The notes under the pieces were generated by a model that did no database searches, was not told the DNA's origin, and saw only the letters and a program-made list of their open reading frames with translations. DNA of 64,000 nt from Bacilli bacterium (GTDB lineage: Bacteria > Bacillota_I > Bacilli_A > RFN20 > CAG-826). The DNA is taken from NCBI GenBank assembly GCA_017619815.1, contig JAFZRR010000062.1, positions 1 to 64,000 of the forward strand, in the 5' to 3' direction. Of the stretch, positions 17,431 to 25,938 are shown in pieces. Numbering within the stretch: position 1 is the first letter of the stretch; every line of letters begins with the position of its first letter. A program made the translations under genes and the position numbers.

Positions 17431-17955
17431 ATGATTGATAATTCTAAATATTTATATTGGCTTCGAAATGATTCTGATGCTCTAACTCAAGAAGTTGTTT
17501 GGCGTGAAATGTATTCTCGAATAGGAAGCCTTTTTCACATTATTCAAATGGTTGAATACAACATTGCAAACATAATTAGCATTGAAGAATATGAAAAAGA
17601 AACCAAAACTGAATTGGATATGATGGGTATAGAAAGAATTAAAGCAAAAGTGAAATTAAAGTTCGATCAGCTTTCAGATTTGACATTTGGCAATTTAGCA
17701 AAAGTAGTGAAGCAATCAATTTATTTAAAAGATATTGATTTAGAAAAACTAGATAGAATAAAACAATACCGCGATTATTTAGCACATAGATGTTTCAAAG
17801 AAAAGCTTTTAGAAAACAAACTGTCCAGTCTTGAAGATGTAGACGGTTTTGTTGATGAATTAAATGATTTTGAAGTTGAAGCGACTGAAATGAATGAATG
17901 GTTGCTGCATATATTTAAAGACAACAAAACAAAATCCATTCTTTTAAAACATTAA
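17431..17955 (+). CDS. HEPN-like protein, possible RNase
   Basis: 174 residues, mostly helical and charged. RDYLAH at 114-119 is an Rx4H motif in the context YRDYLAHRCF, as in many HEPN-fold proteins. The ATG is 5 nt after the previous stop and has no ribosome site. It lies just before the second HNH gene, in a stretch rich in putative nucleases. Toxin or defence function is inferred; no partner antitoxin is evident. Confidence 0.5.
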   Translation: MIDNSKYLYWLRNDSDALTQEVVWREMYSRIGSLFHIIQMVEYNIANIISIEEYEKETKTELDMMGIERIKAKVKLKFDQLSDLTFGNLAKVVKQSIYLKDIDLEKLDRIKQYRDYLAHRCFKEKLLENKLSSLEDVDGFVDELNDFEVEATEMNEWLLHIFKDNKTKSILLKH

Positions 17956-18021
17956 TTTTGTGTTTTGGCTCTCATCTACGTGATTGGAACCTTTTATTTT
18001 TGTTTATAATGTAATTAATTT

Positions 18022-18864
18022 ATGGATGTTACTGGTGTTGTTTCTCTAATCATAGTAATAACTATTATTGTTGTTATAGCTTTGGGCGTGGCAATTCCTT
18101 TGACTGTCACACACACCAAAGAAAAAGACTCTAACTTTGTTTTTAAAAATAGTAAGGCAATAAAAGAACTTATAGGATTAAATAAAAAGTATAAATTTCA
18201 TAATGTTGAAGAGACAAAATTCACATTTACTATTGATAATGCCGCTTATTATGACACTTTGTCTTGTGATGATTACCTTATTTATTGCTTGGTTGATGTT
18301 AAAGATAGAGTTGTGAAAAATATAATGAATGCTTATGAGAATAAGAAATTATATGATCAATACATTGTAGAAAGAGCGGCATTAAAAAAGCATTTTGGAC
18401 ATTATGGTGTTGAAGTAAAACCATCCAAATTAAAGAAGTATTTAAAAATTGAACAAAAGCATTTTCTTAGCATCACTCTTTCGGATTGTTCTAAATATTC
18501 AATTCGAGTCCTTATAAAATTAACAAAAATAAATGGCGAATTAGTAACATTTAGGTGGAATGATTTTTATCCCGCTGAAATTACAAAGTATCTAAACAGA
18601 ATAGATAATAAAACTGGCAAACGTTTTAATGACGAAGGTATTTGGAAAGCTTTGTGTAGAGTTGAAAGAGCGAAAGTAACTAATAAACTTAGATTCGCTA
18701 TTCTAGATAGAGATGGGCGACGTTGTAAAATGTGTGGGAAAAGTGATCTTTTAGAGAATTTGGAAATAGATCATATAATTCCAATTGCTCGAGGTGGTAA
18801 AACCACACCAGATAATTTGCAAGTTTTGTGTCATGACTGTAACAAAAAGAAAGGTCACTCATAA
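18022..18864 (+). CDS. Membrane-anchored HNH endonuclease (copy 2)
   Basis: 280 residues with a membrane helix at about 6-29 and a C-terminal HNH domain: CKMC, LEIDHIIPIARGGKTTPDN, LCHDC. It is a paralogue of the 7892 gene: same length, same helix-middle-HNH order, and shared RVERAKV-NKLRFA and D-x-L-x-Y segments, but under half identical by eye. TATAAT lies 11 nt before the ATG. The 18870 membrane gene follows 5 nt later and may be co-transcribed. Confidence 0.8.
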   Translation: MDVTGVVSLIIVITIIVVIALGVAIPLTVTHTKEKDSNFVFKNSKAIKELIGLNKKYKFHNVEETKFTFTIDNAAYYDTLSCDDYLIYCLVDVKDRVVKNIMNAYENKKLYDQYIVERAALKKHFGHYGVEVKPSKLKKYLKIEQKHFLSITLSDCSKYSIRVLIKLTKINGELVTFRWNDFYPAEITKYLNRIDNKTGKRFNDEGIWKALCRVERAKVTNKLRFAILDRDGRRCKMCGKSDLLENLEIDHIIPIARGGKTTPDNLQVLCHDCNKKKGHS

Positions 18865-18869
18865 TTTTT

Positions 18870-19499
18870 ATGCAACGAGTTGTAGGTGAGAGATATATTA
18901 GTCCGAGAATTGCGGTGATTATTGGATTAGCCTTTTTGTTTCTCGTTTTTATCGGCATTGGCATTTATATATCTGTTAAAGTTCATGAGGTTTATTTAAT
19001 TGAGCTAGATACGTATGAACTAGAACTATTAAATTATCAATATGGTTATTCTTATACAAAACCAAGTGAACCAATAGAACCGATATGGAAATACTTCCTT
19101 TATAATGGTGCGGCCGTCATTGTTGGCTTAATAGTGTGTGGTCTTTTGTTTCGTGCTTATGGCTATGAAAAACAAACCGAACAAAATGTCATTATTTTTG
19201 ATGACAAAAAAAGACAAATACTTATTTATAAAGATTTCTCATACTGCTCAATTCCTATTAAATCCATAATCAAAATGGAAAGATTGATTGTTCCGGGTGG
19301 AGTCTATACTGGAAAAGTATTTATTCCTACATTACATCCGACAAATAGCATTGTATTCAAATACGAAAAAGATGGTAAAAAAAGCACAATCACAAGCGAG
19401 CCGGTAAAAGAACCCGATAACGTAATTATTACTATTGAAATGTTAAGAGATTCGATTAAAAAGCAAGATAAAAAAGACGACCAACACCTAAAACAATAA
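18870..19499 (+). CDS. Two-helix membrane protein with cytoplasmic C-terminal domain
   Basis: 209 residues. Helices at about 13-34 and 75-97 enclose a Tyr/Glu-rich outside loop; the C-terminal 110 residues are mixed strand with IIFDDKKRQILIYK, similar in feel to PH-like membrane proteins, then a charged tail (KKQDKKDDQHLKQ). No ribosome site; the start is 5 nt after the HNH gene. Function unknown; possibly tied to that nuclease. Confidence 0.6.
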   Translation: MQRVVGERYISPRIAVIIGLAFLFLVFIGIGIYISVKVHEVYLIELDTYELELLNYQYGYSYTKPSEPIEPIWKYFLYNGAAVIVGLIVCGLLFRAYGYEKQTEQNVIIFDDKKRQILIYKDFSYCSIPIKSIIKMERLIVPGGVYTGKVFIPTLHPTNSIVFKYEKDGKKSTITSEPVKEPDNVIITIEMLRDSIKKQDKKDDQHLKQ

Positions 19500-19560
19500 T
19501 TTGAAAGATCCAAATCTCTTTGTTGACCCTCTCTTGCTGGCGATCTTTTATATTGTTTTT

Positions 19561-19566
19561 TATAAT
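19561..19566 (+). promoter_or_regulatory. -10 box of a leaderless gene
   Basis: TATAAT ends 8 nt before the ATG at 19575, with no ribosome site between them. Confidence 0.5.
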
Positions 19567-19574
19567 ATTTAAGT

Positions 19575-20330
19575 ATGAAAATAGCAGCAGCAGTATTAAG
19601 TTGGATTGGTGGTATTGCCACGATTGGTGTTTTATGGGGGAACTGTGTTCAACTTATCATTTATGATACGGTTTGGCTAATACTCCCATTGTTATTTACA
19701 TTAGCTACTATAGGCACTCTTATATATAGACAATGGGCCACTAATCATGGCACCAAAGTTTTAGCGGGTATTCTTACTATTATCTTCTGCGGTTTATTAG
19801 GAGGTATCTTTACTCTTTGTATTCCTGAAGAAGATTTAGGTGGATATACATATCAACCAAAGAAGAACTCATATTTATCAAATCCAAGACCAACTAGTGG
19901 CACAACAGTTCGTAGAGTGGAACAAGTTGGTATTAAACCCACGAGTGATAACCCAGTCAGAGTGGGAGATAAGATTGAAATCATTAATGGTTTCTTTGTT
20001 AATAGCATTGGTAAAAGAGTGAATACTGGAACACTCACCAAAGCGGAATCAGTTCAAGGTGATAAAGTATCATTCTTTGTGAGTGATGGTATATCAACAT
20101 TCTCCGCAACTACAGATATGAGTAATATTCTTATTAAAGAAAGAACACCAATTCCAGTGGAAGAGAAAAAAGAAGTAAAAGCTACTCCAAAAACTGAAGA
20201 AAAACCAAAAGTGGAATCCACTAAACAAATAGATAAATTTGAAGAAATTAAAAAGTATAAAGAACTTCTTGATTTAGATATCATCACCAAAGAAGAATTC
20301 GAAGCCAAGAAGAAAGAATTAGGTATTTAA
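19575..20330 (+). CDS. Membrane protein with C-terminal SHOCT-type helix pair
   Basis: 251 residues. Three N-terminal membrane helices (about 5-27, 29-50, 62-83), a soluble middle with a KOW-like strand region (VGDKIEIINGFF, GDKVSFFV), a Lys/Glu/Pro linker and a SHOCT-like end (KYKELLDLDIITKEEFEAKKKE). SHOCT is a short oligomerisation or nucleic-acid-related module. The -10 TATAAT is 8 nt before the ATG. Function unknown. Confidence 0.65.
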   Translation: MKIAAAVLSWIGGIATIGVLWGNCVQLIIYDTVWLILPLLFTLATIGTLIYRQWATNHGTKVLAGILTIIFCGLLGGIFTLCIPEEDLGGYTYQPKKNSYLSNPRPTSGTTVRRVEQVGIKPTSDNPVRVGDKIEIINGFFVNSIGKRVNTGTLTKAESVQGDKVSFFVSDGISTFSATTDMSNILIKERTPIPVEEKKEVKATPKTEEKPKVESTKQIDKFEEIKKYKELLDLDIITKEEFEAKKKELGI

Positions 20331-20338
20331 AAGAGAAT

Positions 20339-20375
20339 GGGGAATAGCTTTGTCTATTCCCACCCTCAGGAACCC
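20339..20375 (+). repeat. Conserved hairpin and CCCACCCTCAGGAACCC element (copy A)
   Basis: GGGGAATAG (20339-20347) pairs with CTATTCCC (20354-20361), directly followed by ACCCTCAGGAACCC. The same arrangement occurs on the minus strand at about 57507-57541. In both places it lies between a gene end and a promoter for a short hairpin RNA. Confidence 0.7.
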
Positions 20376-20381
20376 CTAACA

Positions 20382-20465
20382 TTGATTTCACCATCCGAGT
20401 ACGCTAATATTAAATTGTGGTTAGGAGGAAGTTGCACTAGCGTTAATGCAGCTCCCCCTTTTTAT
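20382..20465 (+). ncRNA. Putative small RNA with promoter and terminator, antitoxin-like (copy A)
   Basis: Promoter TTGATT (20382-20387), 17-nt spacer, TAATAT (20405-20410). A transcript from about 20417 would be about 48 nt and consist mostly of one hairpin (stem about 20424-20436 with 20446-20457) closed by TTTTT. The layout equals the antisense RNA of the type I-like locus at 57.4 kb. On the opposite strand no convincing toxin with a ribosome site is seen, so this copy may be an orphan or decayed locus. The rest of 20331-20680 is AT-rich with no gene. Confidence 0.6.
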
Positions 20466-20680
20466 TTTTATTAATTTTTTCTCAATAATAGTTTTACCTT
20501 TCTTCTTGTTTCTAAAAATATGAGACTCATATATGTTTCTATAAGATATATATTTCATAAATACGGAAAGATAAATGATGTGAATAGATATATAAATGCC
20601 TAAAAATAATAAAAATATATATTAACGGCAATAAAGTATTTATAATTATTTATGCAAAGAGATAGGAGAATTAACTATAT

Positions 20681-22168
20681 ATGAAATATCTATCTATAAG
20701 TGAAGCGGCAAAAAAGTTTAATTTATCGGAAAGAAGTGTTCGTAATTACTGTGCGAACGGAAGAATTCCAGGAGCGGTAATGCAAGGAAAGAGCTGGTTA
20801 ATACCGGAAGATGCTTCTAAACCGGAAAGAAGTAACGGCAAAAATGAAGAATTAGATAACTTAGTAGTGGAACTCGGCTACGAATTGGTGAATTTTATTA
20901 ATAAGAGTCCTGTCTCATTTTTCGCTATTAATAATGTAAAAGAACTCTTATTGAGTAATGGTTATAAAGAATTAAAAGAAAATAAATCATTTGATATATC
21001 TAAAGGTGATAAGGTTTTCTTTGTTAGAAACGGTTCTTCAATTGTCGCATTAGATATTGGTGAAGATATTTCAAAAGATAACTTTGCTTATCACATCATT
21101 GCCTCTCATAGTGATTCTCCATGTTTTAAGATCAAACCAGAATGCGATAGCAAGAGTGATATCTATAATCGCATTAATGTAGAAGTATATGGAGGACTTA
21201 TCGCTTCTACTTGGTTAGATAGACCTTTATCTATCGCGGGACGTGTCGTTATTAAAAATGAAAACGGATTAGAATCTCGTTTAGTGAATTTAAGTAATCA
21301 CAAGGTGATGATTCCTAACTTATGTATCCATTTCAATAGAGATATTAATAATGGTTATAAATATGATCCATCAGTGGACTTACAAGCTTTCTTGTCTCAA
21401 GAATTATCTGGTAAACCACTTAAGACATTATTAAAACAATCTCTTAATGTAAAAGAAGAAGATATCGTTAATTTTGATTTATATCTATATAACCAAGAAC
21501 AAGGATATCTCTGGGGTAATAAGAAAGAATATATCTCTTCTTCTAGACTTGATGACTTAGAATGTGTCTTTACTTCTTCTAAAGCTTTAGTGAAATCACA
21601 TAATAAGACCGCGATTAATGTCTTATATGTTTCTGATAATGAAGAAGTGGGTTCATCTTCCCGTCAAGGTGCGGATAGTGACTTCTTAGAAAGAATCCTT
21701 ACACAAGTATCTAATAAATTAGGTATTGAACATAGTGTTGCAGTGGCGAATTCCTTCCTTGTCAGCGCGGATAACGCACACGCAGTGCATCCAAACAAAC
21801 CAGGTATCTCTGATCCAAACAATAGACCATATATGAATAAAGGTGTGGCAATTAAATATAACGCCGCTCAATCATATACAAGTGATGCCATCAGTGGAGC
21901 AATATTCCAAAAGCTTTGTGATAACGCGAATGTACCATATCAATTCTTTACCAATAGAAGTGATTTAAGAGGTGGATCTACCTTAGGTAATATTCTTTTA
22001 AGTCACATCTCCTTATTAAGCGTAGATATGGGATTACCACAGTTAGCGATGCATTCTTCTTTTGAAACCGCAGGAACAAAAGATATTAAATATGCGATAG
22101 ATGTCTTTAAAGAATTCTATTCTTCTAATATCGAAATTGACGGTAATAATTACAAGATTAACAAATAG
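20681..22168 (+). CDS. M18 aspartyl aminopeptidase with N-terminal helix-turn-helix
   Basis: 495 residues. Residues 1-52 are a MerR/excisionase-type HTH (YLSISEAAKKFNLSERSVRNY, then RIPGAVMQGKSWLIP). Residues about 60-490 are a full M18 zinc aminopeptidase: ASHSDSPCFKIKP, SSRLDDLE, DNEEVGSSSRQGADS, NAHAVHPN and MHSSFETAG carry the metal and catalytic residues. M18 enzymes remove acidic N-terminal residues from peptides. The HTH is in the same frame after a good site (TAGGAGAA), so the fusion is real. It may tether the peptidase to DNA or be a protein-contact module. Confidence 0.85.
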   Translation: MKYLSISEAAKKFNLSERSVRNYCANGRIPGAVMQGKSWLIPEDASKPERSNGKNEELDNLVVELGYELVNFINKSPVSFFAINNVKELLLSNGYKELKENKSFDISKGDKVFFVRNGSSIVALDIGEDISKDNFAYHIIASHSDSPCFKIKPECDSKSDIYNRINVEVYGGLIASTWLDRPLSIAGRVVIKNENGLESRLVNLSNHKVMIPNLCIHFNRDINNGYKYDPSVDLQAFLSQELSGKPLKTLLKQSLNVKEEDIVNFDLYLYNQEQGYLWGNKKEYISSSRLDDLECVFTSSKALVKSHNKTAINVLYVSDNEEVGSSSRQGADSDFLERILTQVSNKLGIEHSVAVANSFLVSADNAHAVHPNKPGISDPNNRPYMNKGVAIKYNAAQSYTSDAISGAIFQKLCDNANVPYQFFTNRSDLRGGSTLGNILLSHISLLSVDMGLPQLAMHSSFETAGTKDIKYAIDVFKEFYSSNIEIDGNNYKINK

Positions 22169-22200
22169 AAAAAGGATGATAGATTTTCTATTTCGAATAG

Positions 22201-22228
22201 GAAAGCCACAGCGATGTGGTTTTCTTTT
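22201..22228 (+). terminator. Intrinsic terminator
   Basis: GAAAGCCACA and TGTGGTTTTC pair around GCGA, followed by TTTT. Confidence 0.85.
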
Positions 22229-22285
22229 AGAATTATTTTTCTATTTCATAATTTAATTTAGATAATTAAAATATATTTGACGCTT

Positions 22286-23428
22286 ATGGCAAGAAGTACT
22301 ATTAAAGAATACTTTCTATATGGTGGTGTCACCAAAGAAGAATATGACTCCATCCGTCCTTTGATTCAGGAAGAAAATCACCGTGTTTGGCGACTAGTAT
22401 CTATTCTTTTTGAATTTGTCTTTATTGGCTTATTCATTTTTGCTGTCGTCGCAGAAATCAATTACACTTGGACAATTGGTTATGGCATTCTTGCTGGTAG
22501 TATGGTTTTCTCCGTCCTTGCTTTCTTCGTTTTATTAAAACCACAATCCAAAGCATTATTACCATTTATTTATGTTTCTTTAGCAATTTTATTAGGCGCA
22601 TGTATATATATCGGTGTCTTCGCTGAACCCCATAGACCTTCGATTGTTGTTCCAGCAATTATTATCGGTGTCACATTCTTAACGCTTGATAGGCCTATTA
22701 GATTTATCATTATGCAAATTGTTACTTTAGCGGCATTCATCACTTTGGTTTGTATTTTTAAACAAAATCAACCAGAAGGGACCACTATGATAGGTGGAAT
22801 CAATTCAGTTCTTTTAACTGATGTGATGTGTAGTGGTGTCTTTACCGCAGCGGGTGTCTTAATTTCCTTATTCTTATCATCCATACGTATGAGAGATTTG
22901 GTTATGAGAAAGAATGCCGAACAAGAAAGAGATAGAGATGCTTTAACAAATGTTGCCAACAAATTAGCGTATGATCGTAAAGTGGATTATATCAACGGCA
23001 AATTAGGAGATAGTAACTTTAAGTTCGCTGTCGCCATCTTTGACGTCAATGGTTTAAAACAAACTAACGATACATATGGTCATGATCAAGGTGACAAATT
23101 ACTTGTTAGATGTTGTGAATTAATACAAAGTTCATTCCCAAATACCCCTATCTATCGTATCGGTGGTGACGAATTCGCTGCGATCATTCTTGGAGAAGAT
23201 TACACAAATAGAGAAAAACTCATTCGTGAATTCCATGAAAGAATTGAACATTCTCACGAAGAAGCGGAATCTTTGTTAGAAGATACAAGTATTGCGATAG
23301 GTGTAGCTATCTATAATCCAAAAAGAGATAGAGACTATTTATCAGTCTTCTCTCGCGCAGATGCGGAGATGTACGATAATAAGAGAGTGACAAAAGCGAG
23401 AAACGCTTTCTTACAAGAGAATCAATAG
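22286..23428 (+). CDS. Membrane diguanylate cyclase (GGDEF)
   Basis: 380 residues from the ATG at 22286. About six membrane helices (residues 33-200) act as sensor, then a GGDEF domain with DALTNVANKLAYDRK, FDVNGLKQTNDTYGHDQGD and an intact GGDEF at 293-297. It makes c-di-GMP from two GTP. No RxxD inhibitory site is obvious before the motif. It lies 4 kb before the first c-di-GMP riboswitch and is the only clearly active cyclase seen here, so it may feed that switch. A TATATT 8 nt before the ATG suggests a leaderless mRNA. Confidence 0.9.
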   Translation: MARSTIKEYFLYGGVTKEEYDSIRPLIQEENHRVWRLVSILFEFVFIGLFIFAVVAEINYTWTIGYGILAGSMVFSVLAFFVLLKPQSKALLPFIYVSLAILLGACIYIGVFAEPHRPSIVVPAIIIGVTFLTLDRPIRFIIMQIVTLAAFITLVCIFKQNQPEGTTMIGGINSVLLTDVMCSGVFTAAGVLISLFLSSIRMRDLVMRKNAEQERDRDALTNVANKLAYDRKVDYINGKLGDSNFKFAVAIFDVNGLKQTNDTYGHDQGDKLLVRCCELIQSSFPNTPIYRIGGDEFAAIILGEDYTNREKLIREFHERIEHSHEEAESLLEDTSIAIGVAIYNPKRDRDYLSVFSRADAEMYDNKRVTKARNAFLQENQ

Positions 23429-23457
23429 AAGACCATAGAAATATGGTTTTCTTTTTA
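23429..23457 (+). terminator. Intrinsic terminator
   Basis: AAGACCATA and TATGGTTTTC pair around GAAA, followed by TTTTT. Confidence 0.85.
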
Positions 23458-23527
23458 TATAAATAGAAGTACTTAATTGATATAATATTTAAGTCCTTTT
23501 GAAGATTGGAAACTTAAGGAGAAATAT

Positions 23528-23998
23528 ATGAAAACATTAATAATGTTAAGTGCCGTCCCGGCTGCAGGGAAAACCACTTGGGCAAAGAAGTATCAAGAAG
23601 AACATAATAATGTCTATATCATCAATAGTGATGAAGTTAGATTAGAAATAACACACGGTGATTATCAAGATCATTCCCATCAAAAAGAAGTTTGGGAACT
23701 TTTTGAAAAACGCATACACGAGTACGCGAATATAGGGGATGATGTCACAGTCATATTAGATGCGCTTAACGATGTTAATGAAGTGAGACTCAAATATTTG
23801 AGTACCACTCCTGAATATGATAGAAAGGTACTTGTCTTATTCCCCACATCACTAAATAAATCATTAGAATATAACTCTATGCGTGTATGGCCAAATAAAG
23901 TACCAGATGACATCTTAGTGGCCTTAAATAATAAATTTGAAGAACCATCTAAAGAAGTACTCGCTCTTGTAGATGAAGTGATAACAGTAAAATGGTAG
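23528..23998 (+). CDS. P-loop kinase, polynucleotide-kinase-like
   Basis: 156 residues. Walker A SAVPAAGKTTW at 8-18, INSDEVR after it, and a basic-poor lid. This is the zeta-toxin/polynucleotide kinase-like group of small P-loop phosphotransferases. AAGGAG lies 6 nt before the ATG. Overlaps the acetyltransferase gene by 7 nt. Substrate unknown: RNA ends, nucleoside or small molecule. Confidence 0.7.
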   Translation: MKTLIMLSAVPAAGKTTWAKKYQEEHNNVYIINSDEVRLEITHGDYQDHSHQKEVWELFEKRIHEYANIGDDVTVILDALNDVNEVRLKYLSTTPEYDRKVLVLFPTSLNKSLEYNSMRVWPNKVPDDILVALNNKFEEPSKEVLALVDEVITVKW

Positions 23999-24663
23999 TT
24001 AAATCATATAAAAAAGATAATTCTATAAGAAAAGATATAGAACCATTGTTTATATCTGCTTTTCCAAGAGATGAAAGACCAGAAGCAGATTATTACTTCT
24101 CTTCTTTTGATAATGAATATAAAGAACTATATGGTTTTTATGATAAACATGAATTCATAGGCTTTTCTTCAGTTATTATCTATAAGGATATCTGTTACAT
24201 ATTCTTTCTCGCCGTGGAAGAAGAGAATAGAAACAAAGGATATGGCACTAAAATACTTAATGAATTAAAGAAGAAATATGACAAATATACATTACTTCTT
24301 TGTTATGAATATCCTGATTCATCTTATATAGATAATTTAATAAGAAAGAAAAGAGAACAATTCTATATCAAGAATGGCTTTAAAAAGAATCCATTAGTGA
24401 CAAATGAATTTGGTGTTATCTTTCAAACCGCGGTTATTGGTAAAAAGAAAGTCACATTTAACGAATATCAAGAAATATTTAAGACTGGTTTTGGTGAATG
24501 GTCATTAAAACACTTAAAAGAAGTAGGTGTGAATACCGCAAAATGCGAGTACTGCATGAGCGAGTTCAAATATTTAGAAACCGATGTTGATCATCGTCCT
24601 TGGATTAAAGGTGGTTTTGTCACCTGTCCAACATGCGGGAAACAGATTAAACTCAATCAGTAG
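23992..24663 (+). CDS. GNAT acetyltransferase with C-terminal zinc ribbon
   Basis: 223 residues. GNAT core at 1-150 with VEEENRNKGYGTKILNELKK as the acetyl-CoA loop. The last 40 residues hold CEYC and CPTC, two knuckles of a zinc ribbon with WIKGGFVTCPTCGKQIKL. The start ATG lies within the end of the kinase gene, so translation is coupled. The acceptor is unknown; the ribbon may bind nucleic acid or protein. Confidence 0.75.
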   Translation: MVVKSYKKDNSIRKDIEPLFISAFPRDERPEADYYFSSFDNEYKELYGFYDKHEFIGFSSVIIYKDICYIFFLAVEEENRNKGYGTKILNELKKKYDKYTLLLCYEYPDSSYIDNLIRKKREQFYIKNGFKKNPLVTNEFGVIFQTAVIGKKKVTFNEYQEIFKTGFGEWSLKHLKEVGVNTAKCEYCMSEFKYLETDVDHRPWIKGGFVTCPTCGKQIKLNQ

Positions 24664-24684
24664 TGGGCTAATCCCACTTTTTAT
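24662..24684 (+). terminator. Intrinsic terminator
   Basis: AGTGGG-ctaat-CCCACT overlaps the stop codon and is followed by TTTTATTT. Confidence 0.85.
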
Positions 24685-24711
24685 TTATTTTAATAAATAG
24701 TCAAAAAGTTC

Positions 24712-24868
24712 TTCACATATATACGCATTTCAGTATATATTATTTGTGCATGAGAATTAGGGTAGAAAGTCCCATTCTTAACTAGTTCGAAGCACATAAC
24801 TATCATCCCATTCAATGAAATAGATATTCGTTGGATGATTTTGTCGTTTATACGATTATTCGAAAGGA
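24712..24868 (+). promoter_or_regulatory. Promoter and structured leader of the first TasA-like gene
   Basis: Promoter TTCACA (24712-24717) with a TATATT at 24736-24741. The leader of about 130 nt can fold: TGTGC (24745-24749) with GCACA (24792-24796) closing an inner stem AGAAT-GGG/CCC-ATTCT (24753-24778), and a second stem ATCATCC/GGATGAT (about 24802-24839). It does not match the c-di-GMP-I consensus found at the next operon. It may be an unnamed riboswitch or an mRNA-stabilising leader. Confidence 0.45.
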
Positions 24869-24878
24869 AAATTTATTT

Positions 24879-25724
24879 ATGAAAAAGACAAAAATTTTAG
24901 TACCAGCAATGGCGATCTTAGCATTAGGTATGGCCGGTGCTGTTACAGGTACCGTCGCTTGGTACTCCAGCACAAACGTTGTTTATGCTAAAGGCTTAAC
25001 AATCAAATCAACAACCGCATCCTCATTACAAATTTCATTAGAACAAAACACAGGTTATGGCACAGTTGTTGATCACTCTGGCACAACAGGTGATGCAGCC
25101 TATATGACAGCTGCAGTTGATCCAGCTTATTGTTTAGATGCGCCAGGCACACTTACAGCTGCTCCAGAATTTGTTTACTTAGACAAAATGAAAGTTGACA
25201 ATCCAGGTAGTGGTACGGGCGAAGACAAATGGTATGTTGACGCTGCAGGTAAAGTACGTGTATTCGCAGATAATACTTTAGTTGCCCCAGCTCATGCTGT
25301 CGCAAGCGGTGAAAACGCAAACCCATGGGTTGATGATGATCCAGAAGAAGGTACTGGTCGTTATACAAACGTTAAATCTGACTCCGATTGGCTCAAATTA
25401 GACTCCACAGAAGAAAATCCTTCTAAAACAGTTACAGTCAAAGTCCACTTCTCTAGAGGTGCTGAACCAAAATTAATTGATAGAGCAATGTCATTCGGTT
25501 TCTACAATGTCAATACAAAGAAATGGGAAGTTGAAAAACCATTCACAGGTGATAATGTTTCCGCAACTAGTGTTGATGTTACATTCACACCCGTTACAGT
25601 TACAAAAACACCATCTGAATATATCTTCTATATGTGGTATGATGGTGAAGATGATGTCACAATCAACGCCAACGCTATTGTTAACCCAATCGCTGCCGAC
25701 ATCACATACAGAATTTCTGACTAA
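24879..25724 (+). CDS. TasA/camelysin-like SipW-dependent exported protein 1
   Basis: 281 residues from the ATG at 24879 (AAAGGAAAA before it). N-terminus KKTKILVPAMAILALGMAG then TGTVAWYSST, the SipW-type signal region. The mature part is beta-rich, Asp/Thr-rich, with no LPxTG and no other named domain. In Bacillus, TasA-type proteins cut by SipW assemble into matrix fibres; that role is inferred here. It stands alone between a terminator at each end and uses a more GC-rich, optimised codon set than neighbours, suggesting high expression. Confidence 0.7.
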   Translation: MKKTKILVPAMAILALGMAGAVTGTVAWYSSTNVVYAKGLTIKSTTASSLQISLEQNTGYGTVVDHSGTTGDAAYMTAAVDPAYCLDAPGTLTAAPEFVYLDKMKVDNPGSGTGEDKWYVDAAGKVRVFADNTLVAPAHAVASGENANPWVDDDPEEGTGRYTNVKSDSDWLKLDSTEENPSKTVTVKVHFSRGAEPKLIDRAMSFGFYNVNTKKWEVEKPFTGDNVSATSVDVTFTPVTVTKTPSEYIFYMWYDGEDDVTINANAIVNPIAADITYRISD

Positions 25725-25740
25725 TTAATTAGCGTAATTA

Positions 25741-25767
25741 AACTCCCGTTTCGGCGGGAGTTTTTTT
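25741..25767 (+). terminator. Strong intrinsic terminator
   Basis: AACTCCCG and CGGGAGTT pair around TTTCGG, followed by seven T residues. 25768-25938 holds a TATACT box (25791-25796) and a GAGTGC-ttt-GCACTC hairpin before the next gene. Confidence 0.9.
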
Positions 25768-25938
25768 ATGGATTTAGTAAAATAATTTGCTATACTAAAC
25801 AAAGATTACAATGCACATTAGTAAGTAGAGTGCTTTGCACTCGATGATTTCAGATTATGACGCATAACCCACAAAACAAACAAAATAGTTTGATTATTTT
25901 CAATAAATGTTTATGATTTAATTAAGTGGGAATGAATT

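Noticed and set aside
20460..20640. Toxin ORF opposite the 20.3-kb small RNA (19- and 30-codon frames)
   Set aside because: No ribosome site and no clear membrane helix ended by basic residues; AT-rich chance frames.
25790..25880. Third c-di-GMP aptamer before the 25939 gene
   Set aside because: GACGCATAACCC looks similar to the core, but the GCAAA part, the GNRA stem and AGCCAGTTGCC are missing.
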